From contig CM049312.1 in assembly GCA_026874595.1 (NCBI GenBank), forward strand, positions 56,611,429-56,675,428: a stretch of DNA of 64,000 bases, written 5' to 3'. Numbering within the stretch: the stretch's first letter is position 1; each line of letters begins with the position of its first letter. The DNA is from Sipunculus nudus (lineage: Eukaryota; Annelida; Sipuncula; Golfingiida; Sipunculidae). Below the pieces are notes generated by a model. That model was not told the origin of the DNA. It made no database searches and saw only the letters and a list, made by a program, of their open reading frames with translations. The position numbers were made by a program, and so were the translations under genes. Below are positions 46,457-58,091 of this stretch, piece by piece.

Positions 46457-46527
46457 TACACTGAAATACATAATGTAGTAATTATATATATACATGTGTG
46501 TGTATATATATATATATATAATATATA
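46412..46527. repeat. (TA)n microsatellites
   Basis: Two TA runs, 46412-46453 and about 46503-46527, separated by about 50 bases. Confidence 0.9.
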
Positions 46528-47416
46528 CATTTATATATAACGAATATTAGCGCATCACCCACACCAACCCCCATGCACCCGATTTCCTGGATCCGCAAAC
46601 GATTATGGCCCTCTCCCCTCCCTCTATCCTGGATCCCCCCTCCCTGCAATAGGCCCACCATTCGGGTAATTATGATTCTTTCAAAGATCCCCCTTTTTGA
46701 GCATTCTCCTCATGCGAGATCTTGTGCACAATAGACCCTATCCCCCCCCCCCCCCCTCCGGTGGAGGTTGTCTTTTGAGAAGGGATGCATGTAGTTATAC
46801 AATTTGTATAACAAAAGCAGACTCGCCTTTTGGGCGTATATATATGTTCTTGATTCATGTATAGAGTTATGAAGTTAACAAACTAATATTTTAAGTTGTG
46901 TGCATTGTTAATGTAACTGATAAATGTACCAATAAGTGACATTTTTTACCAGCTGAGTTCTCAAGCAACCTCGAACCTGGTGGTACCCAGGTAGCATGTA
47001 TATGCAGGCACCATCCATCAGGGTTGTTATAAATGATTACTTAAACGAGTACTAATTAATTATAATGACTCAGGTGCACACTGCAATAAAATTTAGAATA
47101 AATCAAGTTCAAGAAAAATATAATTAATGTTTTTAATATACATGACTTTTGATGACAGATATAGATTTATATGCCTTTTTGCAGTTTACCAAGAAAACTT
47201 CAAGAAAGGTTTGTAAAAGTATAGTCACCCACACCTTCATGAGGGCTGGGGGGACCCATGCATGAGCATGCCAACAAAGTCCTCTGAAACTACCCCCCCC
47301 CCCCCCCAACCCACTGCCACCACCACATTATACATATATACATACATCACGTGAGATCGACACACACATTTATATATAAATGTATGTATCTCCAGCCTTG
47401 ACAAGAAAAATTACAA

Positions 47417-47418
<2 letters not shown>
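46528..47418. other. Non-coding DNA with poly-C runs
   Basis: C-rich low-complexity stretches near 46610-46640, 46743-46757 and 47291-47306. No gene was recognised. Confidence 0.4.

Positions 47419-47488
<70 letters not shown>
47419..47488. repeat. (TA)n microsatellite
   Basis: A run of about 35 TA units. Confidence 0.95.
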
Positions 47489-47491
<3 letters not shown>

Positions 47492-49000
47492 ACGTTGCAA
47501 AATCGATTTGTATTAAAACGGCACATTACAACATTATTAACACCAACTAGGGGCGGATCCAGGAGTTCGGAAAAGCAGGTCTCCAACCCAAGGGGACCAA
47601 TGACTTAAATTAAAAACAAGATCCTTCGGTTCGGAAAAGGGAGCCCCCCCCCCCCCCCCCCCCCCCCGGATCCGTTTTTGCAAACCGTTAAATTGTTTTT
47701 AAATCTCCAGTGACATTTCCATTATAACTACACATACGGGGGCCGATAATCCGGTTTAAATACCAATTTAAGCTGGCTTGTTTCAGTCAAAAATAGAAAT
47801 TATATACCTGCTGGCGGTTTTATTAGCATACTGTTTGCAGTTGCATGCATCTTGACAGTGTTGACAATTATTTCACCTGTTTGACTTAAGCGACATCTGG
47901 AGGCCTGAGAATGAATTAACAGTCAGTAATTTTCCACGGAGATTATACAGGTAATGGGTCATTCTCCAGAAAATGTACAATTCCAGAGTGGCAACAAATG
48001 GATAAACCAATGTTTCCTTGTTGAAAAATGTTTTATTTAATGAAAAGTACATAAACCTTGAACCTATATTTTGAAGTCGGCCGAGCTTGATCTGTGTTAA
48101 GAAAATTCTGTTTTACCTGAAAGTTCACCAAGACTCAATTTTTATGTCAGTGGTGTTACAGACCTAAATAATGATGAAATGAATTGTTTACAGTTACAAA
48201 AATCAAAGCACTTTGGCAGATCACCTAAACTGGTGTCACTCTTGTAATAAAGGTCAACACTAATCATTCCCTCTTTAAAGGAATAAAATCATCAGTACAT
48301 CTGAAAGTCATGTAGTATTGAAGAACCTGTTGCTAACAGGAGCTACTATAGTAAGTTTAAAATACTGAAAACATTAGGTGTACAATTGAATTTACAAATC
48401 TCTTGTATGCACTACCCATAGTTTTCTGAACTTACAGCGCTCAAAGTTTAAAAGTTAACCTAACATTTTTTTATTCTTCTTAAGATTTATCCCTTTAACA
48501 TCACTGACATAAGGGAAACACCACTGAAAAACTTACACCAATCTGCTTAATTATTCTAAGAATCCTCCTTCAATAAATGAAATTTTAATTCAGTATCCAC
48601 ACAAATTGATATAATTATGCATCACAGACATGTTAATTATTTTAAAAAGCTAACTTCACAGGATATGTTTAAATTACTGGAATAAATGAAATTGTTTGAT
48701 AGAAAATTTTAACTTATTGTTATTTGAACAATCCTCTGATAAATCTGAAGATAATTTTTACAGATGTCCCAACAGACTGAAGGACAATGTGTTAATGTTA
48801 ATTCGCAGTCCATCTGAAATACCTGGAACGTTTTGATTCTTCCATAATTATAGTAAAAGGTGAGGAAGGTTTAGTCAGCAGATTCACCTCCTTTTCTTAA
48901 CATTACTTGATGCTCACTTGTACTTTCTCCATTCTTTTTTTTATTGTCTTTCATTTTTCTCTCTCTGACATATCCTTTATACATTTCCTCTTCTCTGACT
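47489..49000. other. Non-coding DNA downstream of the small minus-strand gene
   Basis: A cytosine run of about 23 bases lies near 47646-47668. The rest is AT-rich with no gene-like frame. Apparent donor and acceptor pairs near 48110-48170 enclose stops in the needed frame. Confidence 0.4.
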
Positions 49001-49089
49001 TAATTTCTTTTTTTATTTATTTAATTTATTTTTATTTTTCTCAAGACATAGTATATTCTCCTCAGTGGATCCTGATCTCTTCCCATCCG

Positions 49090-49136
49090 TTACTGTCTTT
49101 GTTTTTCAATTTCGTTTGACAATTTTGTTATTTTTT
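49090..49136 (-). CDS. Possible last exon of the small gene, with poly(A) signals beyond
   Basis: The acceptor TCTATTTTTGCATTTTAG leads into 15 codons in the frame carried from exon 2 (EKITKLSNEIEKQRQ) and then TAA at 49092-49090. This tail is charged and helix-like. On the minus strand several AATAAA hexamers follow within about 60-80 nt (plus-strand TTTATT at about 49012-49031), fitting a terminal exon. The intron from exon 2 would be 400 nt. The whole model gives about 105 residues. This exon is the least certain of the three because it is short and A-rich. Confidence 0.35.
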
Positions 49137-49536
49137 CTAAAATGCAAAAATAGAATCAAATTAACACAGCAGAATATTTTTGGAGTGTATAATTTTTAAA
49201 ACGAACAAACTTTTCTACAATCAGCTATAAAAGTCAGTAGCGTTTCCATGGGTCAGTAGGGTTATCAAGGAAACTGTAACACTATACTGACCATGCAGTC
49301 ACACCACTGAAAAATTATTTTGAATAATAACTTGTCCCTTCTAACAACTATTGTTCTTCAAAATTGGGCGTTTGTGGCCACTAAGTTAACATTTAATATT
49401 AACTCCCCTGACTCCATTTTTAATATTTAACTCACTTAGCGAGATAAATGAGAACACCACTGACTATGAATAAAAACATGCATAGAAAATTTAGGGATAA
49501 TGTCTAAATTGTGAATAAACTGTTAAAAATACTCAC

Positions 49537-49638
49537 CATTCTGCTCAGTGTCTGCTTCAGTGATGTTTAAAAAGCCCTCTTGTGTTGAATAAATGAAGCT
49601 ATAAGGATCAATTATTATAGGTTTGTATTCCTTTTTGT
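49537..49638 (-). CDS. Exon 2 of the unrecognised small gene
   Basis: A pyrimidine-rich acceptor (TTTTTCTGTCAGTTGTGTTACTTTAG) precedes 49638 and a consensus donor AATG|GTGAGT follows 49537. The 102 nt are open in the only frame that continues exon 1 (phase 1 in and out). They read KKEYKPIIIDPYSF, then IYSTQEGFLNITEADTEQN. The joint product would be a soluble protein with no signal peptide or membrane segment. Confidence 0.55.
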
Positions 49639-50513
49639 CTAAAGTAACACAACTGACAGAAAAATAATCAGTGACAATGAAATACCCATGAAATCTATGT
49701 CATACAATCCAACAAACCTTCCATAATTACTCTTTTGTATTCCTTGCAATAACATTAATCAGTGATCACCGAAATTTTTATTTTTAAGTTCAAAACTTTT
49801 CAGTAAAATGAGATAGAGTAATGGAACCACATGGTAGGCCCTAGTAACCGTAGGCAACCGTACATTTTGCAACTTATTATGTAGAAAATAATAAATTAAA
49901 TGAGTAGCTAGTACATCTTTTCAAATTTAATTAAGTAGTTTTGTCATGATTTAGGATAATATTGAGCATTAAAATATTCAAAATGATGTAATGTTCATTT
50001 TTTTAGAGTAACTCAAGTTTGTATATTTTTTTTTAGAATGACCCTAATGACATAATATAATTCTTTTACCCCTGGGAAAAGGTCGCACGCCTGTACTGAT
50101 GTGGTGTTTTAATCGGGAAAACTGTATATATGCATTAAACAAATGTGCATGTGTTTTAAATAAAACTCCTTTTCTTTACATGCAAACTAACATGAAAACG
50201 TGTGATATGCAAGAGTTCATGGTGTCTGCTCTCAGTAATTTGGCAAAGAAATTATATATTTTTGTTCAAACATATTATGAATATTTTGACTTTTACACGT
50301 TTTTCATTTTAAAAATGTAAATTACAAGAAATGTAAAATTCTAAAACTAAATGTTGTGCGCTGACATCTAACGAAAAAGGATGTTAAGACATAAAATTTG
50401 TTCATTTACAAATTTACTGTAATTTTCGAAGAATGTTAAATTTTAAATGTCAATTGTTGCCTTCGGGAGCAATATGGAAATGTTCCAAGCGATCTTATAT
50501 GTAATATATATAT

Positions 50514-50541
50514 CTGTGTGTGTGCGTGTGTGTGTGTGTGT
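50514..50541. repeat. (GT)n microsatellite
   Basis: An imperfect GT run, GTGTGTGTGCGTGTGTGTGTG and onward, inside the long intron of the small gene. Confidence 0.8.
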
Positions 50542-50830
50542 GTGATCTACAGAAAGCAAGAATTTGTGCTTTAGGTACATTCACTTTAACAAATGACGAG
50601 GTATGTATCTAGTGCAAGTATTCAGTAAATATTTGCACCATCTAAGCATGAGGGAAGGTTGCCTGAATGGAAACTCGGCAGTTGTAAATGAGGGTTCCAG
50701 CCTCTTCAATAAACAATTAAGTCAACTTCAAGCAATATTTGTTTGCCCAGTGGTCAGTACAGGTAAGTGAATGTTTAAGAGGTTTATTGAAAGCAAATAA
50801 GTGTGATATACTTATAGAGGTACGAACGCA

Positions 50831-50833
<3 letters not shown>

Positions 50834-50894
<61 letters not shown>
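50834..50894. repeat. (TA)n microsatellite
   Basis: About 30 TA units. Frames that read as alternating Ile-Tyr through it on both strands are artefacts. Confidence 0.95.
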
Positions 50895-50895
<1 letters not shown>

Positions 50896-50952
50896 TTAGT
50901 ATATATGAAACAGGCGGCTTCAGGGAGACATTATTAATAGTGTATTGTCTAA

Positions 50953-50966
50953 CCGCCAGATGGCGT
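50953..50966 (+). promoter_or_regulatory. CTCF-like motif
   Basis: CCGCCAGATGGCGT matches the CTCF core consensus except at one or two positions. It lies within intron 1 of the small gene. It is a motif match only. Confidence 0.25.
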
Positions 50967-51279
50967 AATAGACAACCTGTGCCTTCAATGCACAATCAAA
51001 GCGTCTGCCATGCGACATGTGCCTGGTAACGATGATGCCGTATGACGCATAGTACTGATATGAATTATTAATAATAAAAATTACATTCGCAGCATGTGGT
51101 TCATAATATTTTCATTTTGTTAGCTGTATATTTTATGACAAACCATGGTCCAGATGTATAGGAATGACATGAACTGTATGGCGGGAATGAAAGGAATGAG
51201 ATTACTGCCCTAACTGTTTATAGAGAATTTCAAACCTTGTTTACAAAAATAATTTTAAAATTGTATGTCTTTACAAATA

Positions 51280-51469
51280 CAGTGAAACCTCGTTGTGTCG
51301 AACTCGCTTAAGTCGAATACGCCGCTTATGTCGAAGTTACAGACTCGATCGTTATTCCGGACAACTCCGGAGTTAAAGTATTACCATATTAAACCCGCTT
51401 GCGTCGAACCACGAATGTGTCGAAGTTTTTTAAGGGTCCCTTAGACTTCGACACAACGAGGTTACACTG
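51280..51469. mobile_element. Pogo/Tigger-like MITE with TA duplication
   Basis: A 190-bp element flanked by TA on both sides (51278-51279 and 51470-51471). The terminal inverted repeats are CAGTGAAACCTCGTTGTGTC on the left and the matching GACACAACGAGGTTACACTG on the right, about 23 bp with one mismatch. CAGT ends plus TA targets are typical of Tc1/mariner-pogo elements. The interior repeats CGCTTAAGTCGAA/CGCTTATGTCGAA/CGCTTGCGTCGAA. A half copy sits at about 40451-40530. Confidence 0.9.
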
Positions 51470-51585
51470 TATTTATTGCACTAATATCTCTTATTTATAT
51501 TCTTCTAGGTAATTTTATGAATGCCATAAAATGTTCTTTAGGGCGAGGTCTGGTATGCTTCCACAAAAAGTAAAACTGTACTTAC

Positions 51586-51754
51586 TTTCTCCACCAGATA
51601 TCAGTAAGTTCGCATCTGGCGATCTATAGCGTCCACATATGGCATCTGGCCTCAGTTGAACCAGATCAAAGAACAGTAAAAGTGATGTTCTGCTTATATG
51701 TTGGCCAATATTGCCATACTTATAACAAGGGATACGCGTAGAAGACCGGGACAT
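51586..51754 (-). CDS. Exon 1 of an unrecognised small gene
   Basis: From ATG at 51754 (MSRSSTRIPCYKYGN) the frame runs 56 codons plus one base to a consensus donor, GAAA|GTAAGT, at 51586. Its content (SRTSLLLFFDLVQLRPDAI, then GRYRSPDANLLISGGE) has the look of a conserved globular protein, but I cannot name the family. The phase-1 end fits the next exon at 49638-49537 across an intron of 1947 nt. The frame is also open upstream of this ATG, so an earlier start is possible. The intron holds a TA microsatellite and a pogo-like MITE. Without similarity data the call rests on splice signals, frame agreement and composition. Confidence 0.55.
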
Positions 51755-51793
51755 TTTCTTCGAATTTGTTATTATGACAGGCGACAGAGAAAA

Positions 51794-52310
51794 AACAAGG
51801 GACCCAAGGGTCACATCGCTCAGCTGAATTTTGGAATATATTAGTAACTGCATAATATTTTTATTTCTTTTCGTTTTTCATGTATATTTTCATTTGAAAA
51901 GCTATGAGAGAATGGCCCTGCTAAAATTAAACTCTGTAAATTATAGAATATACTGGACATGAGCTTAACCATTTAGTGATGCACCAAGGGAAAAAATGGG
52001 CCTACGGTAAGTGTTATATAAAAGTAACATTTCATAAACAAATGATGTGTGAAGGTAATTATGTTTTCAAAAGTTAAATATATGGCCATATGAGTTAAAA
52101 ATTATTCCCACAAAGTTTGGCCAATATTCCTAATTTTAACAGTGTTATTCACACCTAGGCCCGCCAACTTTAAGAGATATGAATGAAATGCTACAAAGTA
52201 TTTATATCTTCTTAAATCTTGTCATTTAGCACTTACATAAGATCCTAATATTTTATCACATTTGAATATTAGGATTAAATTCTGCTTGACAATATTAGGG
52301 AATACAACAA
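51794..52310. other. Repeat fragment and AT-rich DNA upstream of the small gene
   Basis: ACAAGGGACCCAAGGGTCACATCGCTCAGCTGAA at 51795-51828 is another copy of the GGGACCCATGGGTC end motif, directly upstream of the minus-strand exon 1. The remaining sequence is unremarkable. Confidence 0.5.
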
Positions 52311-53015
52311 GAGCCTCCAAAAAAAAATTAATAACTAGCCTAAATTTGCAGCTTTTATTTTCAAATTTCAGATTTTAACAGATTAAATCCTAATGTGTAC
52401 ATGCTGTGAAAATTAAATCGACAGTATTTCCAGGAAAAAACATGCCGTGGCCAAGTTGGGCAAAATTTAAGGTACCATTTTTTTATTTTTGTTAATATTT
52501 TTAAAAAATTTAAAAGATTTTGATCTAATTTTGGGTATAATAATAAATTTGATTTATTTAAGTTATATTACTGGGGAAAAAATTCCTTAGCTTTAACATT
52601 TTTTGTGTTAGAGATCAAATATCGTTTCTGATTTTTTACAAAATGTATTATGTTTGAGCCAATAACTTTTTAAATTATATAATACAAACCTTATTTCTGG
52701 CATGTACATAGGAACTATATAGAGGAATATTTACGGTAAATATGAGGAAAAACAGTTGAGTGGTTTTGATGTTGGGCAATCATGAAGTGTGAAAATAGTT
52801 TTTTAATAAAAACTTGAGGTTTTTCCTTAATTTCTCAAAGGAACGAAGTTGCAAAGACCCAGTTTTCGGCTTGGTAGGAAATCTTGGGGACATCTAACAT
52901 TATGCCGAATTTTGGATTCCTAGGTCTAACGGTTTCAAAACGTGCCACACCTACGGACGGACGACGGACAATGGACCACGACTAAAGCTCAGATGACTTA
53001 TAGTCAGCTGAGGTA
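52311..53015 (+). mobile_element. Hairpin-tailed repeat (family H), another full copy
   Basis: It shares TAACTAGCCTAAATTTGCAGC, GGGCAAAATTTAAGGTACC, the GGTTTTGATGTTGGGCAATC middle, and the tail GACGGACGACGGACAATGG followed by CTCAGATGACTTATAGTCAGCTGAG near 52986-53010. It is close in sequence to the 16850-17540 copy. Confidence 0.7.
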
Positions 53016-53043
53016 ATGATAGATTCAGAAGTGTATCTTAATG

Positions 53044-53057
53044 CCGCTAGATGGCGG
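53044..53057 (+). promoter_or_regulatory. CTCF-like motif
   Basis: CCGCTAGATGGCGG agrees with the CTCF core at all but one position and is also a partial palindrome (CCGC...GCGG). It lies about 1.3 kb upstream of the small minus-strand gene and 2.1 kb from the similar site at 50953, in the same orientation. Motif match only. Confidence 0.3.
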
Positions 53058-53538
53058 TAAGACTGAAACGTGTACTTTTATTATTTCCCTTCAACGATTT
53101 CAGAATGATAAAAAGTCATTTATTTTTTTTACAAATCAGGTGAACCTTTTTTCTTAATACATTTTTAATTGCATTAACAGAATGTCGACAACCTCTGGAA
53201 ACAGAAGTACTTACCTAGGTTATAATTATTCATCGGTTTTCCAAAAACATGCTTTCTTTTCCGGATAAACGGAACAGATCTTTATGAAATCGGACCACTG
53301 TATGGACAGAATATATTAATAACCATGCGAAATTCATAAACTTCATATATAGATATAGTAATCCTGGAATCAGGAAAATCGTTGAGAAGAAACCAGTTGA
53401 TGATCAGATTTTATAGTTAAGGAGCACTGAGGATATTTATTATATATATATATACGCATGCAGAGCTTCGGAATTGTATATAGGGCGAGCGACCTCAACA
53501 TAATTACCTCATAATAAAGGGGGCTCTAATTCTCTTGC

Positions 53539-53591
<53 letters not shown>
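53539..53591. repeat. (TAA)n microsatellite
   Basis: About 17 AAT units without interruption. Confidence 0.95.
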
Positions 53592-53593
<2 letters not shown>

Positions 53594-54526
53594 GACCCGT
53601 TGGTCTAATATTTACTCTATGTCATGTTATGTGTAATAGTGGGCTTTAAAGAAATAAAACAGTGAAATTAAAAAAAAATAATACCATTTCTGCAGTACAT
53701 GTAGAGATCAACATAGGTGACACCACCTGCATATATCTACTTACCAGTAACATACTAGTATTCAGTAGATGAAGCAGTTCCTGGGATATCTGGTGCCAGT
53801 CATTGCATTAGTTATAAATGAAACAAAAAAATAAAATAAATTTCCTAGAAAACATATTTTAGAATAATTGAACACTTATTCTTTAGAATATAGCTTACTT
53901 GATATGAAAGTTAGAGCATTCATCTTTTCAGACTTATACAGGAAAAAAGTGACATTAGCAGTTACATTATCTACGTATATTCCAGTGATAGAATAATGGC
54001 TACAGCTGCTGGAAACTTGAGATATTTGATAACAGACATAAAAATATATGCCATACACGTAAATTGTCAAATTATGAGATCGGCTTAATTTGAAATTTCA
54101 TAAAAAAAATCCTTTATAAAAACAATTCCATTCAATAAATACTAGTTTATTTGGTAAGTGTCCTTCTTCTGATGAATTGTCCATTATGATACGAAAGCTA
54201 TACAATTGTATATATAAAATGTTAATCTTTTCGGACTTAAGTGTCAATAGTTAAGTACAGGAAAAATGTGCATGCTTATAGCTGCAGCCATTCCTGAGAT
54301 ATTTGGTATAACAGACTTTACATAATGATACACAGATTTGCGATCGACCAACATTTGAAGTCCGGTAAATAAAGGCACTTTTGAAATTAAACAAAAAGAA
54401 ATTGTTTATTGTGATGTTAAATTAAGCTTAAATATGAATACTTTTTTAATGTTGCTTCATGATCCATAAGTCTGCAAAATTTCATGATACCAGCTACACG
54501 CATATACACGCATATATATATTTATA

Positions 54527-54530
<4 letters not shown>
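53592..54530. other. Non-coding DNA with a diverged box-bearing repeat
   Basis: ATAGGTGACACCACCTGCAT near 53714 and the phrases after it (GCAGTTCCTGGGATATCTGG) suggest an old copy of a GGTGGCGCCACC repeat. No gene was recognised. Confidence 0.4.

Positions 54531-54589
<59 letters not shown>
54531..54589. repeat. (TA)n microsatellite
   Basis: About 28 TA units following ATATTTATATA. Confidence 0.95.
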
Positions 54590-54592
<3 letters not shown>

Positions 54593-55123
54593 TGTAATCT
54601 GGTAATCTACCGTTGATTTTATTTCATGTGTGACGATAAAAACTCATGGAGATCATACCTATATTCCAAAACAATGTGTACATATGAACAAAACAAAATT
54701 GACTAAAGCATTGATTTGGACAGTTCCGTAACTAGGTTTTATTATTTTTTGGCGTATAATTGCATATTAACAAACGAGAATGAGGTTTTGTTTCTCAAGA
54801 ACAAAAATTTTAAAATTCAATTTTAAAGATGAAAAAAAATAAAGAAAATTGATCAAACAAAAACTGAATCTGGAGATACAAATAAATATATATTCTACAG
54901 GTGAAACATGTTATACAGTTTAAAATGTTATATAATTTATGATGTCTCAGATGAATTTACACTTTTTTATGATCATTGAAATGAAGCCAGGGTTCAAACG
55001 GTATTGACACCTTGAACATCTTCTGTGCCTCAGTTTACTGTTTATACAAGCAGTTCACACCAATTAATATATTCTCCTCCCTGCATTGAAGTCCAATTCT
55101 CTGGAAATGAAATTTAAAGGATC

Positions 55124-55127
<4 letters not shown>
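54590..55127. other. AT-rich non-coding DNA
   Basis: Nothing was recognised on either strand. Confidence 0.4.

Positions 55128-55187
<60 letters not shown>
55128..55187. repeat. (TA)n microsatellite
   Basis: About 29 TA units. Confidence 0.95.
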
Positions 55188-55190
<3 letters not shown>

Positions 55191-56075
55191 GTGGTATGTA
55201 TATACCATAGCTTCATGCAGAAAACTGACGTGCGGCTATCTTAGTGATGATCTGACATTATATAATAGCTTACTATATGTCTATATGTAGACTTGGTTTT
55301 CAGAATATATGCAATTTCTATATATACTGGCGTTGCTGTTATAGACTAACTGTGACATGACTGTTGTTAGACAGATGTTTTTTTTAATCGAATCTAGAAC
55401 CATTACGACATCAAAAGTTGGTAGATCCTTTTTTTACAATAAACAGAAAAAAAGTCAATATTCATGACAACTTTTGATGTGTCATTCTATACGAATGTGC
55501 CATTAGATATTATGTGCCATTAGATATTATATGCCATTAGATGTATATACAATTATGGTCATTTACATGCGCTTTTCACATACGAAAATGGATAAGTATA
55601 CTTCCAGTTTAGATCTGCGTTATTCAGTTTTAACGTTATCAGTGATACAATAAATCATATTTTCTGTTGAGTCGTGTCTGGTCACCTTTGACCCTTTTAT
55701 CAACTGAAAAGACGACACGCCACAGGGATTTACAGATCGTCGTGACCACGGGGGTCAAGGAGGTCAAAACAACTATGCAGCTACACTCCCGTCCGAGAAA
55801 GTCATATATACTATTCTGCATGGCAACATGGACAGTGCACGTATTTATTACCATAGTTTCCTCTCTTTCTGTTGCTTAAATCTTTGATTCTATTCAAAGC
55901 ATCTCCCATTCTATATTGCCCAGGGAATCTGGAAACTAAAATGATAAACATGACCTCATTGCAAAACTAACTGAGGAGGATAGCTTACATGTAAGCATTT
56001 CCTATAAGCAACTTTCACTTCCGTTATTCGAATCATATATATAGGCTTTTTGTTCATTAAAAATATCTAAATGTA
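55188..56075. other. Non-coding DNA
   Basis: A triple near-repeat of GTGCCATTAGATATTAT lies near 55497-55543. The 55660-55860 stretch is somewhat CpG-richer and has open frames on both strands, neither convincing. Confidence 0.35.
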
Positions 56076-56077
56076 GC

Positions 56078-56185
56078 AACAACAACAACATGTGACATCA
56101 ACAACAACAGCAGCAACAACAACAATAATAATAATAATAATAATTATTATTATTTTTATTATTATTATTATTATTATTATAAATA
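56078..56185. repeat. (CAA)n and (AAT)n/(ATT)n compound microsatellite
   Basis: CAACAACAA grades into AATAATAAT and then flips to ATTATTATT, making a long A/T inverted repeat that could form a hairpin. Confidence 0.9.
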
Positions 56186-56811
56186 TAATTATAATACCAC
56201 CATGATAACCAAGAAATGATTAACTGGAGCCCGATAGGACCCCGATATTTCCATATCCCAGGAAGGCTGTCAAAGGTGCATGGCCATATATATGATTTAC
56301 CATAATTCCATGCATGCACCAGTGAACAAACACTGAATCATAATTTAATAATACCTGTTTATCTTTTTAGGTTTCTACACTTTATTTATACAAATGGAAC
56401 TGAATCGTATCTGAAACATCGAAACCAATAAACTCATGACATGCTTTTGGAAATAAATCCATGCACAAAATATATTAATGAATGTGTGGTACTTGCTTCT
56501 AGAATTATATAATTTCATTAACATCTCACTGATGCGACAGACCAGACGTAATTCCATGCACGGCGGGGTTCATGAAAAATGAAACTCCTTTTATATCGAA
56601 ATAGCTCGAATTATTTTCTCTTTCAAATTAAGTTTTTAAGCATCGTCACAAAAAGGAGAGTGTCTATAAAACTAAGACATTTTCAGTCATGCAACCAATT
56701 AAGATTGGTGGCACCACCTGCACTCCTCCTAGCTTGTTAAATCATTCTTTTTTTAATAAAAACCAATAAACCGTCACAACATGCACAACAAAAAGGAGAC
56801 CCGCAAATAAA

Positions 56812-56814
<3 letters not shown>

Positions 56815-56869
<55 letters not shown>
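56815..56869. repeat. (TA)n microsatellite
   Basis: About 27 TA units. Just upstream, GGTGGCACCACCTGCAC near 56709 is an isolated copy of the repeat box. Confidence 0.95.
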
Positions 56870-56874
<5 letters not shown>

Positions 56875-58091
56875 GAAAATTTATCCGATTCAGCGGGCTC
56901 TGAGGGACATGTATATATTATTATATGTGATAATGATAAGCGCGCCTGTTCATGTTCACTTGTACATGTATATATTTTATGTTTTATCAATGCACGGTTT
57001 GGCCCAATATACTTTAAAGATAAAAAATCACAATACTTAAAGTACCAAAAAAAATTACAAAAAATAAAAAATCAAAATTTAGATGCTGGCACCTATAGGC
57101 AAGATTGCGGCTAAGATAACAGAGATGTACAAATTCTGTGAAAACCCGTCTTTCTATTGCTGAGGACAGTAAGCTAGTATCATGCTTTAATGCATACGAA
57201 CTCCGATTTAACGCTGTGTTATGCAACAGAGCTAGGGCGTGAAGTATCAAAACATTAAAGGGGCCCAATCACCTATCTTACCTTTATAAACTAAAGGTAA
57301 TACCTTGGAGCTGTTATAAAATAGGCCAAAAATGTGGATATAACAACACACAGGCAGCTTGTTTTGTTTATATCAAAGTTTTTATAATATATGGGGACCC
57401 GCCAAAATATTCAAAACAAATTCAACAAGGGCATCTTGCAGCAAGTCAGATATGCCAGAGCTTTGCAAATGGCGTTTTGCAACAAGTGACCTTTCAACCT
57501 CCGCATATATGCAACCTACCATCTTCGGTTACATGTTTTTCCCGTTTGTCAACATTGCTGAATTGTTGATAAACAAGTTCACACATCCTTCACGAAGGCT
57601 TCATATAAGATTTTTTTACAACCAGTTTACCCTTATATCATTAATTTATACACAGATGAAGCCAGAAATCACACATATTCTTTTTCAAAAGGTAGGTGAA
57701 TGGGAACCTTTAATAAGAAAAAAAAACGACTCTTCTACTCGGTTACTGATACATAATGAATATAAAATTGTGTCATTCCTGTGAAACACACATCATGTTC
57801 ACCCGATAAAGTGCCAAAAACTTTTTTAAAAATAGCTATCAGTGTTATCCGTTATGAATATTTTGCTATAATATGGTGGTTCTCCTTTTGCTTACCATTA
57901 TTATCATTACTGATTAAAAATTTCATGATTTCTTATTTTTTTAATGCATTTTCTTTAAATGTTCTTGAAAAAGATTCTTGGTATAGAATAATTTTGCGTA
58001 GATTTCATGATGAGATGGACGTTTATATGACGACTGTGACGTTTATAAGTACTGTATAGTCCAGAGTTTGATCTCCTGACCATGAAATATC
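56870..58091. other. Non-coding DNA with unconvincing open frames
   Basis: A 141-codon frame at 57359-57784 and a 92-codon frame at 57781-58059 are open on the plus strand. Codon use and composition are AT-driven, no motif is visible and they are not joined by plausible splice sites. I treat the stretch as non-coding. Confidence 0.4.

Noticed and set aside
48110-48170. Apparent minus-strand exon with acceptor and donor, considered as an extra exon of the small gene
   Set aside because: Every frame that could join exon 2 meets a stop within it.
48900-49000. Minus-strand KREEEMYKGYVRE-like frame ending at a GTGAGC donor
   Set aside because: No standard acceptor precedes the open part. It lies beyond the proposed stop and poly(A) signals of the small gene.
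50717-51029. Frames on both strands through 50834-50894
   Set aside because: They are alternating Ile-Tyr translations of a TA microsatellite.
57359-57784. 141-codon frame, the longest outside the named genes
   Set aside because: AT-driven composition, no domain pattern, and no splice or promoter context. It may still be worth a database search.
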